The notes beneath the pieces are model-generated. The model was not told the origin of the DNA and ran no database searches. It saw only the letters and a list, made by a program, of their open reading frames with translations. A stretch of 64,000 bases of DNA from JAGNLV01 sp964612145 (lineage in GTDB: Bacteria > Zixibacteria > MSB-5A5 > GN15 > FEB-12): assembly GCA_964612145.1 (NCBI GenBank), contig CAZTBP010000009.1, forward strand, positions 98,860 through 162,859, read 5' to 3'. Below, in pieces: positions 16,138-23,949 of the stretch. The translations under genes and the position numbers were made by a program. Numbering within the stretch: the stretch's first letter is position 1; the number at the start of each line of letters is the position of its first letter.

Positions 16138-17829
16138 ATGGGAAAGTTAGTCAAAAAGAAAAAGAAAGGCTTGCGAACCAAGGGCTTCGGCGGCGGCGCC
16201 CAGCGCGGTTCCCAGGAGACATCGGATCTTCGGCCATACCTTGTTGAAAAACTGCCGCCGTGTGGTCACAACTGCCCGAACCATAATCAGATCCGCAAGG
16301 CCCTGATGACAGTCCAGAAAGCCGAGGATTACGAGAAGTCGTACGAGCAGGCGCTTGAAGAGGCGTGGCACATCTGGATGGAAACCAGCCCATTCCCGGC
16401 AACGCTCGGACGGGTCTGTCCACATCCCTGCCAGGACGACTGCAACCGTAGCACCCTCGAAGGCGCCGTGAATGTAAATGCCTTCGAACGGTTTCTTGGA
16501 GACTTCGGAATCAAGAACAACCTGAAACCGAAGAAGCTGACCGAGGAAACCCGCCCGGAGAAGATCGCTATCGTCGGTTCCGGCCCGGCTGGCATGACCG
16601 CGGCCTATCATCTGGCGAGGCGCGGCTATCCGGTCACGGTGTTCGAGGCTTTCCCCAAGACCGGAGGTATGCTCCGCTACGGAATCCCCGACTACCGGCT
16701 GCCGCAGGACATCCTCGATGCCGAGATCAACCGCATCGCTGACATGGGTGTCGAAATAAAAACCGGTACCGCTATCGGCCACGACATTCCATACTCGGAC
16801 CTCCAGAAAGAATACAAAGCCATCTTTGTCGGTATCGGCGCCCACCAGGGCAAACGCCTCGGAATCGAAGGCGATGACGCCGCAAACGTCTGGACCGGTA
16901 CGGACTTCCTGCACAAAGTCAATGTTGGTGAGAAAGTCGAGGTTGGCGACAAAGTTGTGGTCATCGGTGGTGGAGATACCGCTATCGACGCCGCCCGGGT
17001 GGCACGCCGACTCGGGGCCGATACGACTATCCTCTACCGCCGCACGCGCAAGGAGATGCCCGCTATCGAACCGGAAATTGAAGGTGCCATAGAAGAAGGC
17101 GTCAAGATCGAATTCCTCGCCGCACCAACAGAGATTACCAAGCAGGGCGACAAGGCGGTCAAGATGACCTGCCAGCGGATGGAGCTTGGTGAGCCTGACT
17201 CGTCCGGCCGGCGCCGTCCGGTGCCGATCGACGGCGACACCTTCGAACTCGAAATGAGCACGCTAATTGCAGCTATTTCGCAGCAGCCTGATTTTGAGGG
17301 GTTTGAATCCCTGATCGAAGGCAAGGACTGGATCAAGGTAAACGAAAAGTTCCAGACCAAGGTCGAAGGTATCTACTCCGGCGGTGACAATGTCAATCTT
17401 GATATCGCTGTGACCGCCGTCTATCACGGTCGGCGGGCAGCCGATGCCATCCACGAACTGATCACCGGCGAGGTAACTGAAGAACCTCATGTAAACATGC
17501 CGGAGATCAAGCCGGACAAGATGGCCACCGCCTACTACGAGAAGCGCGAGTCGGTGCCGGTCCATGAAATGCCGCCGGATCAACGGCTCGGTCAAATGGA
17601 CGCTGAGATTGTTGCCACCATCTCGCAGGACGAAGCAATTCAGGTAGCGAAACGCTGTATGAGCTGCGGTAAGTGCTTTGATTGCGGCACCTGCTGGAGC
17701 TACTGTCAGGACAACGCTATAGTAAAACCGCTGGTAAAGGGCCAGCCGTACAAAGTGAAGATGGATTTCTGCAAGGGCTGCAAAAAGTGTGCTGAGAACT
17801 GCCCGTGCGGATACATTGATATGCGATAA
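16138..17829 (+). CDS. dsrL: DsrL-like NAD(P)H:acceptor oxidoreductase (glutamate-synthase beta-like)
   Basis: The 563-residue protein starts at 16138 with a strikingly basic N-terminus (MGKLVKKKKKGLRTKG). Its domains are an N-terminal Fe-S segment (CGHNCPNH, CPHPCQDDC), an FAD domain (VGSGPAGMTAAYHLARRG), an NAD(P)H-binding domain (VIGGGDTAIDAARVARRLG) and a C-terminal ferredoxin region rich in Cys (CMSCGKCFDCGTC, CKGCKKCAENCPCG). DsrL is the physiological NAD(P)H partner of DsrAB in sulfur oxidisers; DsrL-2 forms also occur in reducers and disproportionators. Its place between dsrN and dsrC in a dsrD-bearing operon fits DsrL-2. An alternative upstream start at 16084 lacks a ribosome site. 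Confidence 0.88.
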   Translation: MGKLVKKKKKGLRTKGFGGGAQRGSQETSDLRPYLVEKLPPCGHNCPNHNQIRKALMTVQKAEDYEKSYEQALEEAWHIWMETSPFPATLGRVCPHPCQDDCNRSTLEGAVNVNAFERFLGDFGIKNNLKPKKLTEETRPEKIAIVGSGPAGMTAAYHLARRGYPVTVFEAFPKTGGMLRYGIPDYRLPQDILDAEINRIADMGVEIKTGTAIGHDIPYSDLQKEYKAIFVGIGAHQGKRLGIEGDDAANVWTGTDFLHKVNVGEKVEVGDKVVVIGGGDTAIDAARVARRLGADTTILYRRTRKEMPAIEPEIEGAIEEGVKIEFLAAPTEITKQGDKAVKMTCQRMELGEPDSSGRRRPVPIDGDTFELEMSTLIAAISQQPDFEGFESLIEGKDWIKVNEKFQTKVEGIYSGGDNVNLDIAVTAVYHGRRAADAIHELITGEVTEEPHVNMPEIKPDKMATAYYEKRESVPVHEMPPDQRLGQMDAEIVATISQDEAIQVAKRCMSCGKCFDCGTCWSYCQDNAIVKPLVKGQPYKVKMDFCKGCKKCAENCPCGYIDMR

Positions 17830-17884
17830 CAGAAGTCGGACATTGGGAACTCGGAAGATAACAAAAAAACATCGGAGGAAAACG

Positions 17885-18202
17885 ATGGCGAAATTTGAAT
17901 GGGAAGATGTCAGCATCGAAGTCGATGAGGACGGATTCATGGAAAACCCGGAGGAATGGAACGAGCGCGTGGCGCTGGCTCTGGCCTCGACGGAAGGCGT
18001 TTCTGATCTCACCGAAGAACACTGGAAACTGGTTAACTACCTGCGTGACTACTACCAGAAGTACGGTATTGCGCCGATGATTCGGAAGCTCTGCAAAGAA
18101 ACCGGCTTTCCGCTGAAGAAAGTCTACGAGCTGTTCCCGTCAGGCCCCGCTAAGGGCGCCTGCAAGGTTGCCGGCCTGGCCAAGCCGACCGGCTGCGTAT
18201 AA
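17885..18202 (+). CDS. dsrC: DsrC sulfur carrier
   Basis: A 105-residue DsrC. The swinging C-terminal arm carries both redox cysteines, Cys93 (KGACKVAG) and the penultimate Cys104 (TGCV), spaced CX10C, so this is a true DsrC and not a TusE-like homologue with one Cys. DsrC is the co-substrate of DsrAB, leaving as a trisulfide that is reduced by DsrMKJOP. GGAGGAAAACG precedes the ATG at 17885; the longer frame upstream lacks such a site. A strong terminator follows directly. Confidence 0.97.
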   Translation: MAKFEWEDVSIEVDEDGFMENPEEWNERVALALASTEGVSDLTEEHWKLVNYLRDYYQKYGIAPMIRKLCKETGFPLKKVYELFPSGPAKGACKVAGLAKPTGCV

Positions 18203-18219
18203 GAACCGTTTGTCACTGC

Positions 18220-18254
18220 AGGCCCCGGTACCAAATGCCGGGGCCTGTTTTTTA
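18220..18254 (+). terminator. terminator after dsrC
   Basis: A 9-bp stem AGGCCCCGG/CCGGGGCCT (18220-18228 with 18238-18246) is followed by GTTTTTTTA. Only 36 bases remain before the next gene, so dsrMKJOP may depend on readthrough. Confidence 0.9.
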
Positions 18255-18290
18255 GCGTGACGGTCAGGTCGCGCAAGGAATCGAAGGACC

Positions 18291-18791
18291 ATGCTCGAAC
18301 AGTTTTTGAAAACTCATCGGGATGACATCCGCCGCGAGTGGCTGGATTCCCTCCTGAATTCGTACCCGGAGCAAACCGCCGGTATTATGCGCAAGCAGGC
18401 CGACCGATTCCGCAATCCGGTCGGGCAGAACCTTGCCGAGTCGATAAACGTGCTGTACGACGGTCTCGCTTGCGGCGCCGCGGACACTGTGCTCGTGCCG
18501 GCCCTAGACAGGATCATCCGGATTCGAGCTGTCCAGAGTTTCAGGCCGTCGGAAGCCCTCGGTTTTGTCCTCGAACTCAAACGTATCGTTCGGGGACACG
18601 GGACGGGCGACGTGCCTGACGACCAGTTGGAGAAATTCGAGGCAAGAATAGATCGGCTCGTACTGCTTGCATTCGATGTGTACATGTCCTGTCGGGAACA
18701 GATCAGCGAGATTCGAGCCAATGAAATCCGCAACCGGACGCACCTGTTGCTGGAGCGGACCGGGCTTTTCGGTAAGACGACGCGAGAGTAG
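18291..18791 (+). CDS. RsbRD N-terminal-domain-like protein linked to dsrMKJOP
   Basis: A 166-residue all-helical cytoplasmic protein beginning MLEQFLKTHRDDIRREWLDS, with the pattern of the RsbRD/RsbR N-terminal globin-like sensor domain (a WxxxxLxxYP helix, FxNPVG, later FRPSEALGFVLELK). Proteins of this type are often encoded directly before dsrMKJOP in sulfate reducers; their role is unknown and may be regulatory or assembly-related. There is no output domain such as STAS. The gene lies between the dsrC terminator and dsrM. Confidence 0.75.
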   Translation: MLEQFLKTHRDDIRREWLDSLLNSYPEQTAGIMRKQADRFRNPVGQNLAESINVLYDGLACGAADTVLVPALDRIIRIRAVQSFRPSEALGFVLELKRIVRGHGTGDVPDDQLEKFEARIDRLVLLAFDVYMSCREQISEIRANEIRNRTHLLLERTGLFGKTTRE

Positions 18792-18851
18792 GAGATAGCA
18801 AGAAGATATGGCAGCTTTATCATCAATACGAAGAAAACCGGGAGCCGGCCT

Positions 18852-19850
18852 ATGAAAGTTTTTGTCGCTCTCTTATTGATAGCGGTGCTGATCGCCATTC
18901 CGTGGTTCGCAGTGAGTGCCCTGAATCTAGGTTATGTTTTTGGGGTCATCCTGCCGTACGCAGCCATCGCTGTTTTTCTGGTAGGCTTCATCTACCGGAT
19001 TATCAACTGGGCAAAATCGCCGGTGCCGTTCCGGATCACAACCACGACCGGCCAGCAGAAAAGCCTGCCTTGGATCAAACAGAACAAGCTGGACAACCCC
19101 AGCGGATTCTGGGGCACCGTGGGGCGCATGGCACTGGAGATACTGTTCTTTCGGTCGCTGTTTCGCAACACCAAAGCAGAGCTTCGCGACGGACCCAAAA
19201 TTGCCTATGGTTCCGACAAATGGCTTTGGGCCGCCGGCCTGATCTTCCACTGGGCGTTTTTAATTATCATCCTGCGCCACTTCAAGTTCTTTGTCGAACC
19301 GGTCCCCGGCTTTGTGAACATCCTGCAGGGGCTCGACGGCTTCTTCCAGGTCGGGTTACCGGTAATCTATTTCACCGATCTCTTCATCGTAGCCGCGCTG
19401 ACATTCCTGTTCGTGCGCCGCCTGGTTAACCCACAGGTTCGGTACGTTTCGCTGATGCCGGACTACTTTGCATTGTTCCTGATTCTGGGGATTGCGATCA
19501 GTGGTGTCGGCGTGCGCTATTTCTGGAAGACCGATATAACCGGCGTGAAGGAGTTGGCTGCTGGTCTTGTTACACTCAGCCCAACCGTGCCGGCTGGAAT
19601 TGGCGACGCTTTCTTCGTGCATCTCTTTTTGGTCAGTGTCTTGCTGGCGTATTTTCCCTTCTCGAAATTGATGCACCTTGGCGGCGTATTTTTGACCCCG
19701 ACACGCAACCTGGCCAACAACAGCCGTGAGAAGCGCCATATCAACCCGTGGAATCCTGAGGTCAAGGTCCATACCTACCAGGAATACGAAGAGGAGTTCC
19801 ACGACGTCATGAAGGCGGCCGATATGCCGCTTGAGAAAGAGGAGGCGTAG
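18852..19850 (+). CDS. dsrM: DsrM, membrane cytochrome b of DsrMKJOP
   Basis: A 332-residue membrane protein with about six helices and the NarI-like cytochrome b layout, with His residues such as LIFHWAF, LRHFKFF and FVHLFLV as probable haem b ligands. It moves electrons from menaquinol to DsrK for reduction of the DsrC trisulfide. GGGAG lies upstream of the ATG. dsrK starts 2 bases after the stop. The N-terminus carries two extra helices compared with the second DsrM-like protein at 5866-6798. Confidence 0.93.
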   Translation: MKVFVALLLIAVLIAIPWFAVSALNLGYVFGVILPYAAIAVFLVGFIYRIINWAKSPVPFRITTTTGQQKSLPWIKQNKLDNPSGFWGTVGRMALEILFFRSLFRNTKAELRDGPKIAYGSDKWLWAAGLIFHWAFLIIILRHFKFFVEPVPGFVNILQGLDGFFQVGLPVIYFTDLFIVAALTFLFVRRLVNPQVRYVSLMPDYFALFLILGIAISGVGVRYFWKTDITGVKELAAGLVTLSPTVPAGIGDAFFVHLFLVSVLLAYFPFSKLMHLGGVFLTPTRNLANNSREKRHINPWNPEVKVHTYQEYEEEFHDVMKAADMPLEKEEA

Positions 19851-19852
19851 AC

Positions 19853-21496
19853 ATGGGCGAAAAGATTATCCCACCCGAAGAGCTCGGGAAAGTCGACTAC
19901 ACTACGCCAAAAGAAGACTGGATCGACACCAAGCCGGAATTCCGGAAGGGCACGTACAACTACGGTGCCCAGGCGTCCAGTACGAAATACCTGGACCTGC
20001 CGAACCCGCACAAGTTTGCGCCGACCGATGATGACTGGGGACTTCCCGATAACTGGCAGAAGATCATCTTCGACGGTTTCCGTGAGCGGCTGGATAAATA
20101 TCGCTCGCTGAAGGTCTTCATGGATATTTGCGTGCGCTGCGGCGCCTGCGCCGACAAGTGTCACTTTTTCCTTGGCTCCGGCGATCCGAAAAACATGCCT
20201 GTCCTGCGGGCCGAACTACTTCGTTCGATCTACCGCAACGATTTCACGACCTTCGGTAAGATATTTGGGCGGCTGTCCGGCTCGCGCAAGTTGACGGTCG
20301 ACGTTATCAAGGAATGGTTCTACTATTTCTACCAGTGCACCGAGTGTCGCCGCTGCTCCGTGTTTTGCCCGTACGGCATCGACACCGCCGAAATCACCAT
20401 GATGGGCCGCGAACTGCTCAACCTGCTCGGGCTTGACATCGACTGGATAGCAACCCCGGCAGCCAACTGTTTTCGGACCGGTAATCACCTCGGTATCCAG
20501 CCGCACGGTTTTAAAGACTCGGTCGAATTTGCCTGTGACGATCTTTTTGATCTGACCGGGGTTCGGGTGGAGCCGCAGATCAACCGGAAGGGCGCCGAAG
20601 TGCTTTTTGTTGTGCCGTCGGCTGACTATTTTGGTGATCCGCACTATTTCGGCTTCCTTGGATACCTCGCTCTATTCGAAGAGATCGGCCTGGATTATAC
20701 GTTCAGTTCGTTCGCCTCCGAAGGCGGGAACTTCGGCCTCTTCCATTCATCGGATATGATGAAGCGGCTTAATGCCAAGATGTATATGGAAGCCGAACGG
20801 CTCGGCGTGAAATGGATCCTCGGTGGGGAATGCGGCCACATGTGGCGGGTGATCCACCAGTATATGGATACCATGAACGGCCCGGCTGATTTCCTCGAAG
20901 AGCCGGTGTCGCCGATTACCGGGACTAAATTCGAAAATGCCAGGGGCACGAAGATGGTGCATATCGCCGAATTTACGGCCGACGTGATCAAGAACGGCAA
21001 GGTCAAACTCGACCCGAGCCGCAACGATCACTGGCATGTCACATTCCACGACTCCTGTAACCCGGCTCGCGCCATGGGCCTGCTGGAAGAACCGCGCTAC
21101 GTGATCAACCACGTGTGCAATAACTTTACCGAAATGCCCGAGAGCACAATCAAGGAGCAGACGTTCTGCTGCGGTTCAGGGTCCGGTATCGGCACCGATG
21201 AGAACTTCGAAATGCGTATGCGCGGCGGTTTCCCGCGTGCTAATGCGGTTGACCACGTGAACAAAGAAAACGGTGTCAATTATCTCTGCACCATCTGTGC
21301 CATCGACAAGGCGACGCTTCCGCCGTTGATGGAGTACTGGGTGCCTGAGGTGCAGGTCGGAGCGCTGCACGAACTGGTCGGCAATGCTTTGATCATGAAA
21401 GGTGAGAACTCGCGCGAAACCGACCTGCGGGGGCAGCCGATCAAACAACCCGAGCCGGCAGAATCCGAAGGAAAGGAGGTGACTGCTGATGCGTGA
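19853..21496 (+). CDS. dsrK: DsrK, catalytic Fe-S subunit of DsrMKJOP
   Basis: A 547-residue HdrD-like protein. It has two ferredoxin motifs (CVRCGACADKCHFF and CTECRRCSVFCPYG), the DsrK-typical FFLGSGDPKN stretch after the first, and CCG-type segments HDSCNPARAMG and FCCGSGSGIGTDE, with CGH in LGGECGHMWR. These form the special [4Fe-4S] site that reduces the DsrC trisulfide. The gene overlaps dsrJ by 8 bases. The C-terminal 30 or so residues are polar and likely disordered. Confidence 0.95.
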   Translation: MGEKIIPPEELGKVDYTTPKEDWIDTKPEFRKGTYNYGAQASSTKYLDLPNPHKFAPTDDDWGLPDNWQKIIFDGFRERLDKYRSLKVFMDICVRCGACADKCHFFLGSGDPKNMPVLRAELLRSIYRNDFTTFGKIFGRLSGSRKLTVDVIKEWFYYFYQCTECRRCSVFCPYGIDTAEITMMGRELLNLLGLDIDWIATPAANCFRTGNHLGIQPHGFKDSVEFACDDLFDLTGVRVEPQINRKGAEVLFVVPSADYFGDPHYFGFLGYLALFEEIGLDYTFSSFASEGGNFGLFHSSDMMKRLNAKMYMEAERLGVKWILGGECGHMWRVIHQYMDTMNGPADFLEEPVSPITGTKFENARGTKMVHIAEFTADVIKNGKVKLDPSRNDHWHVTFHDSCNPARAMGLLEEPRYVINHVCNNFTEMPESTIKEQTFCCGSGSGIGTDENFEMRMRGGFPRANAVDHVNKENGVNYLCTICAIDKATLPPLMEYWVPEVQVGALHELVGNALIMKGENSRETDLRGQPIKQPEPAESEGKEVTADA

Positions 21497-21872
21497 CAAA
21501 GGCAGAATCATCATCGGGCTGGTCGTCTTCCTGATTCTCGTTTCATTCCCGGTCTGGTACAACGTGGCCACGGGGGAACCAACCAATGCGCCCGAACTCA
21601 AAAAGCCCGAAAGTAGTCAGCAGTGTATCCGTGATACCGAATGGATGACTGCTCACCACATGGACCTGCTCGACGACTGGCGCGACAAAGTTGTCCGCGA
21701 TGGGGAAAGGTACTATCTCGATGATTCAGGTGACAAGATCGAGATGAGCCTGACCCACACCTGCCTCGGCTGCCATGAGGACCGGGAGCAGTTCTGTGAT
21801 AAATGCCACAATTACATGAGTGTCGATCCGTACTGCTGGGACTGTCATGTCGAACCAAAGGAGGCACTCTGA
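21489..21872 (+). CDS. dsrJ: DsrJ, periplasmic triheme cytochrome c
   Basis: A 127-residue protein with an uncleaved N-terminal helix (RIIIGLVVFLILVSFPVWY) and three haem c motifs: CLGCH, CDKCH and CWDCH. Cys46 (SQQCIRDT) matches the cysteine known to serve as the unusual His/Cys haem ligand in DsrJ. The AAGGAGGTGACTGCTG ribosome site lies inside the end of dsrK. The stop overlaps the dsrO start by one base. Confidence 0.95.
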   Translation: MRDKGRIIIGLVVFLILVSFPVWYNVATGEPTNAPELKKPESSQQCIRDTEWMTAHHMDLLDDWRDKVVRDGERYYLDDSGDKIEMSLTHTCLGCHEDREQFCDKCHNYMSVDPYCWDCHVEPKEAL

Positions 21873-22657
21873 TGGCTATCGATCGCAGGAAGTTCCTTCG
21901 TGCGTCCGGGCTGGCGGTGCTCGGTCTGGCTTCAACGGCGCCGGCGCGACTGCTTGGCGCCGAGGACACCCTCAAGGCCGTAACTCCCAAAACGCCGCGC
22001 GAGCCTTTGACAGCCCACCGCTGGGCAATGGTTATCGATCTGCGCAAATGTCTCGAGGAAAAAGGCTGTACCAAGTGTGCCGAGGCCTGTCACAAGGTTC
22101 ACAATGTTCCGGAGTTCGAGAACCGCAAGGATGAGGTCAAGTGGATCTGGAAAGAGAAGTTCGAACACGCCTTCCACGAGGTCGAGCACGAACATCTCAA
22201 AGAGGAAATAAAACATGCCAACCTGCCGGTGCTGTGCAATCACTGCGATAACCCGCCATGCACCCGTGTCTGCCCGACCAAGGCGACCTGGAAACGGGAG
22301 AAAGACGGAATCGTGATGATGGACTGGCACCGCTGTATCGGCTGCCGGTACTGTGTGGCGGCCTGCCCGTATGGTTCGCGCAGTTTCAACTGGCGCGATC
22401 CCAGGTCGGCCATAGCCGAAATCAACCCTGAGTTCCCGACCCGCATGCGGGGGGTTGTCGAAAAGTGCACCTTCTGCGAGGAACGTCTGGTCAAGGGTCA
22501 ACTTCCGGCCTGTGTCGAGGCGTGTGACCACGGGGCGATGATTTTCGGTGATCTCGAGGACCCGGATTCTAAAATTCGTGAGATCCTGCACGGCAATTTC
22601 TCGTTGCGCCGGAAACAGGGTCTCGGTACGCAGCCCGAAGTTTACTACATAGTGTGA
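21872..22657 (+). CDS. dsrO: DsrO, Tat-exported periplasmic Fe-S subunit
   Basis: A 261-residue protein from the ATG at 21872, with a twin-arginine signal (DRRKFLRASGLAVLGLAS). Four clusters of ferredoxin-type Cys follow: CLEEKGCTKCAEACHK, CNHCDNPPCTRVCPTKA, CIGCRYCVAACPYG, and CTFCEERLVKGQLPACVEACDHGAM. This is the NrfC/HybA-like electron-transfer subunit of DsrMKJOP. The upstream in-frame ATG at 21803 lies within dsrJ and would hide the Tat signal, so it is rejected. Confidence 0.95.
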   Translation: MAIDRRKFLRASGLAVLGLASTAPARLLGAEDTLKAVTPKTPREPLTAHRWAMVIDLRKCLEEKGCTKCAEACHKVHNVPEFENRKDEVKWIWKEKFEHAFHEVEHEHLKEEIKHANLPVLCNHCDNPPCTRVCPTKATWKREKDGIVMMDWHRCIGCRYCVAACPYGSRSFNWRDPRSAIAEINPEFPTRMRGVVEKCTFCEERLVKGQLPACVEACDHGAMIFGDLEDPDSKIREILHGNFSLRRKQGLGTQPEVYYIV

Positions 22658-22664
22658 GGAAGCG

Positions 22665-23822
22665 ATGTTAGAAAAGGCATTTACCGGAGGCAAGCAGTAC
22701 TGGAGCTGGGTGACGGCCCTGATTATCGTCATCGGCGTCGGTGCTTTTTTCTACCTCCGCCAGTTTGAACAAGGACTCGCCATTACCGGCCTGAGCCGCG
22801 ACGTTACCTGGGGTTTCTACATCGCTCAGTTCACGTTCTTAGTCGGTGTAGCCGCCTCGGCCGTCATGGTCGTGCTGCCGTACTACCTGCACAATTACAA
22901 GGCGTTCGGCAAAATGACCATCCTCGGCGAGTTTCTGGCAATTTCTGCGGTCATTATGTGTATGACCTTCATCTTCGTGGATATGGGCCAGCCTACGCGT
23001 ATATTGAATGTGTTCTTGCACCCATCGCCACGATCGATGATGTTCTGGGATACGGTCGCGCTGGGCGGGTATCTTTTACTGAACATTATCATCAGTCATG
23101 TAACCCTCCATTCCGAGCGCAAAGACGTGCCGCCGCCTAAGTGGATCAAGCCGATTATCATTCTGTCGATCCCATGGGCGGTGAGTATTCACACCGTGAC
23201 GGCGTTCTTGTATGCCGGTCTGGCGGCGCGTCCCTTCTGGATGACGGCGATTCTCGCGCCGCGGTTTCTGGCCAGCGCCTTTGCCTCCGGCCCGGCGATA
23301 CTGATCCTGATGGCGCTGATTCTGCGCAAGTTCACGAAATTCGATGCGGGGAAAGAAGCCATCAACAAACTCGCCGTAATTGTGACGTACGCCATGGCGC
23401 TGAATATCTTCTTTGTGTTGATGGAGATATTCACGGCCTCATACAGCAATATCCCCGAACACATGCTGCATTTCGAATACCTCTTCTTCGGCCTCGGAGA
23501 CAATAACACGCTGGTGCCGTGGATGTGGACCTCGGAATTCCTGGCCGTGATTGCTCTGGTGATATTGCTGGTTCCAAAGTGGCGCAAACAAACCGGTACC
23601 CTTGTAACCGCCTGTATTGCCATCTTTGTGGCAATCTGGATTGACAAGGGCATGGGTATGGTAGTAACCGGCTTCATCCCGACGCCGCTGCACGAAGTTG
23701 TCAATTACCAGCCGACACTGCCGGAGATATTGATCACGCTCGGAGTCTACGGACTCGGGGCACTCCTGGTGACCGGACTGTATAAAATTGCTCTCTCGGT
23801 GCGTAAACAATTGCCGACATAG
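22665..23822 (+). CDS. dsrP: DsrP, NrfD-type membrane subunit
   Basis: A 385-residue NrfD-family integral membrane protein with about ten helices (starting GGKQYWSWVTALIIVIGVGAFFYLRQF). It anchors DsrO/DsrJ and interacts with menaquinone. It closes the dsrMKJOP set in the standard gene order. Two strong hairpins lie between this gene and the next. Confidence 0.94.
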   Translation: MLEKAFTGGKQYWSWVTALIIVIGVGAFFYLRQFEQGLAITGLSRDVTWGFYIAQFTFLVGVAASAVMVVLPYYLHNYKAFGKMTILGEFLAISAVIMCMTFIFVDMGQPTRILNVFLHPSPRSMMFWDTVALGGYLLLNIIISHVTLHSERKDVPPPKWIKPIIILSIPWAVSIHTVTAFLYAGLAARPFWMTAILAPRFLASAFASGPAILILMALILRKFTKFDAGKEAINKLAVIVTYAMALNIFFVLMEIFTASYSNIPEHMLHFEYLFFGLGDNNTLVPWMWTSEFLAVIALVILLVPKWRKQTGTLVTACIAIFVAIWIDKGMGMVVTGFIPTPLHEVVNYQPTLPEILITLGVYGLGALLVTGLYKIALSVRKQLPT

Positions 23823-23845
23823 GCGCGCACCGGGCAAATGGGAAT

Positions 23846-23874
23846 GGGCGGTCCGGCAAAGAGCCGGTCCGCCC
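23846..23874. terminator. hairpin after dsrP
   Basis: GGGCGGTCCGGC pairs with GCCGGTCCGCCC around a 5-base loop, with one T-T mismatch. It lacks a T-tract, so it may be an attenuator or an mRNA 3' stabiliser rather than a full terminator. Confidence 0.55.
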
Positions 23875-23902
23875 GTAGATAGACAATGAGGTTGTAAACA
23901 CA

Positions 23903-23938
23903 CACACGAGGGGTTGCATCAATGCAGCCCCTGTGTTG
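23903..23938. promoter_or_regulatory. second hairpin ahead of the CoADR-rhodanese gene
   Basis: An 11-bp stem (23909-23919 with 23922-23932), extended by ACAC/GTGT arms, ends 12 bases before the chosen start codon at 23950. It could mask the ribosome site or partly terminate transcription. Confidence 0.4.
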
Positions 23939-23949
23939 TCTGTGAGAGT

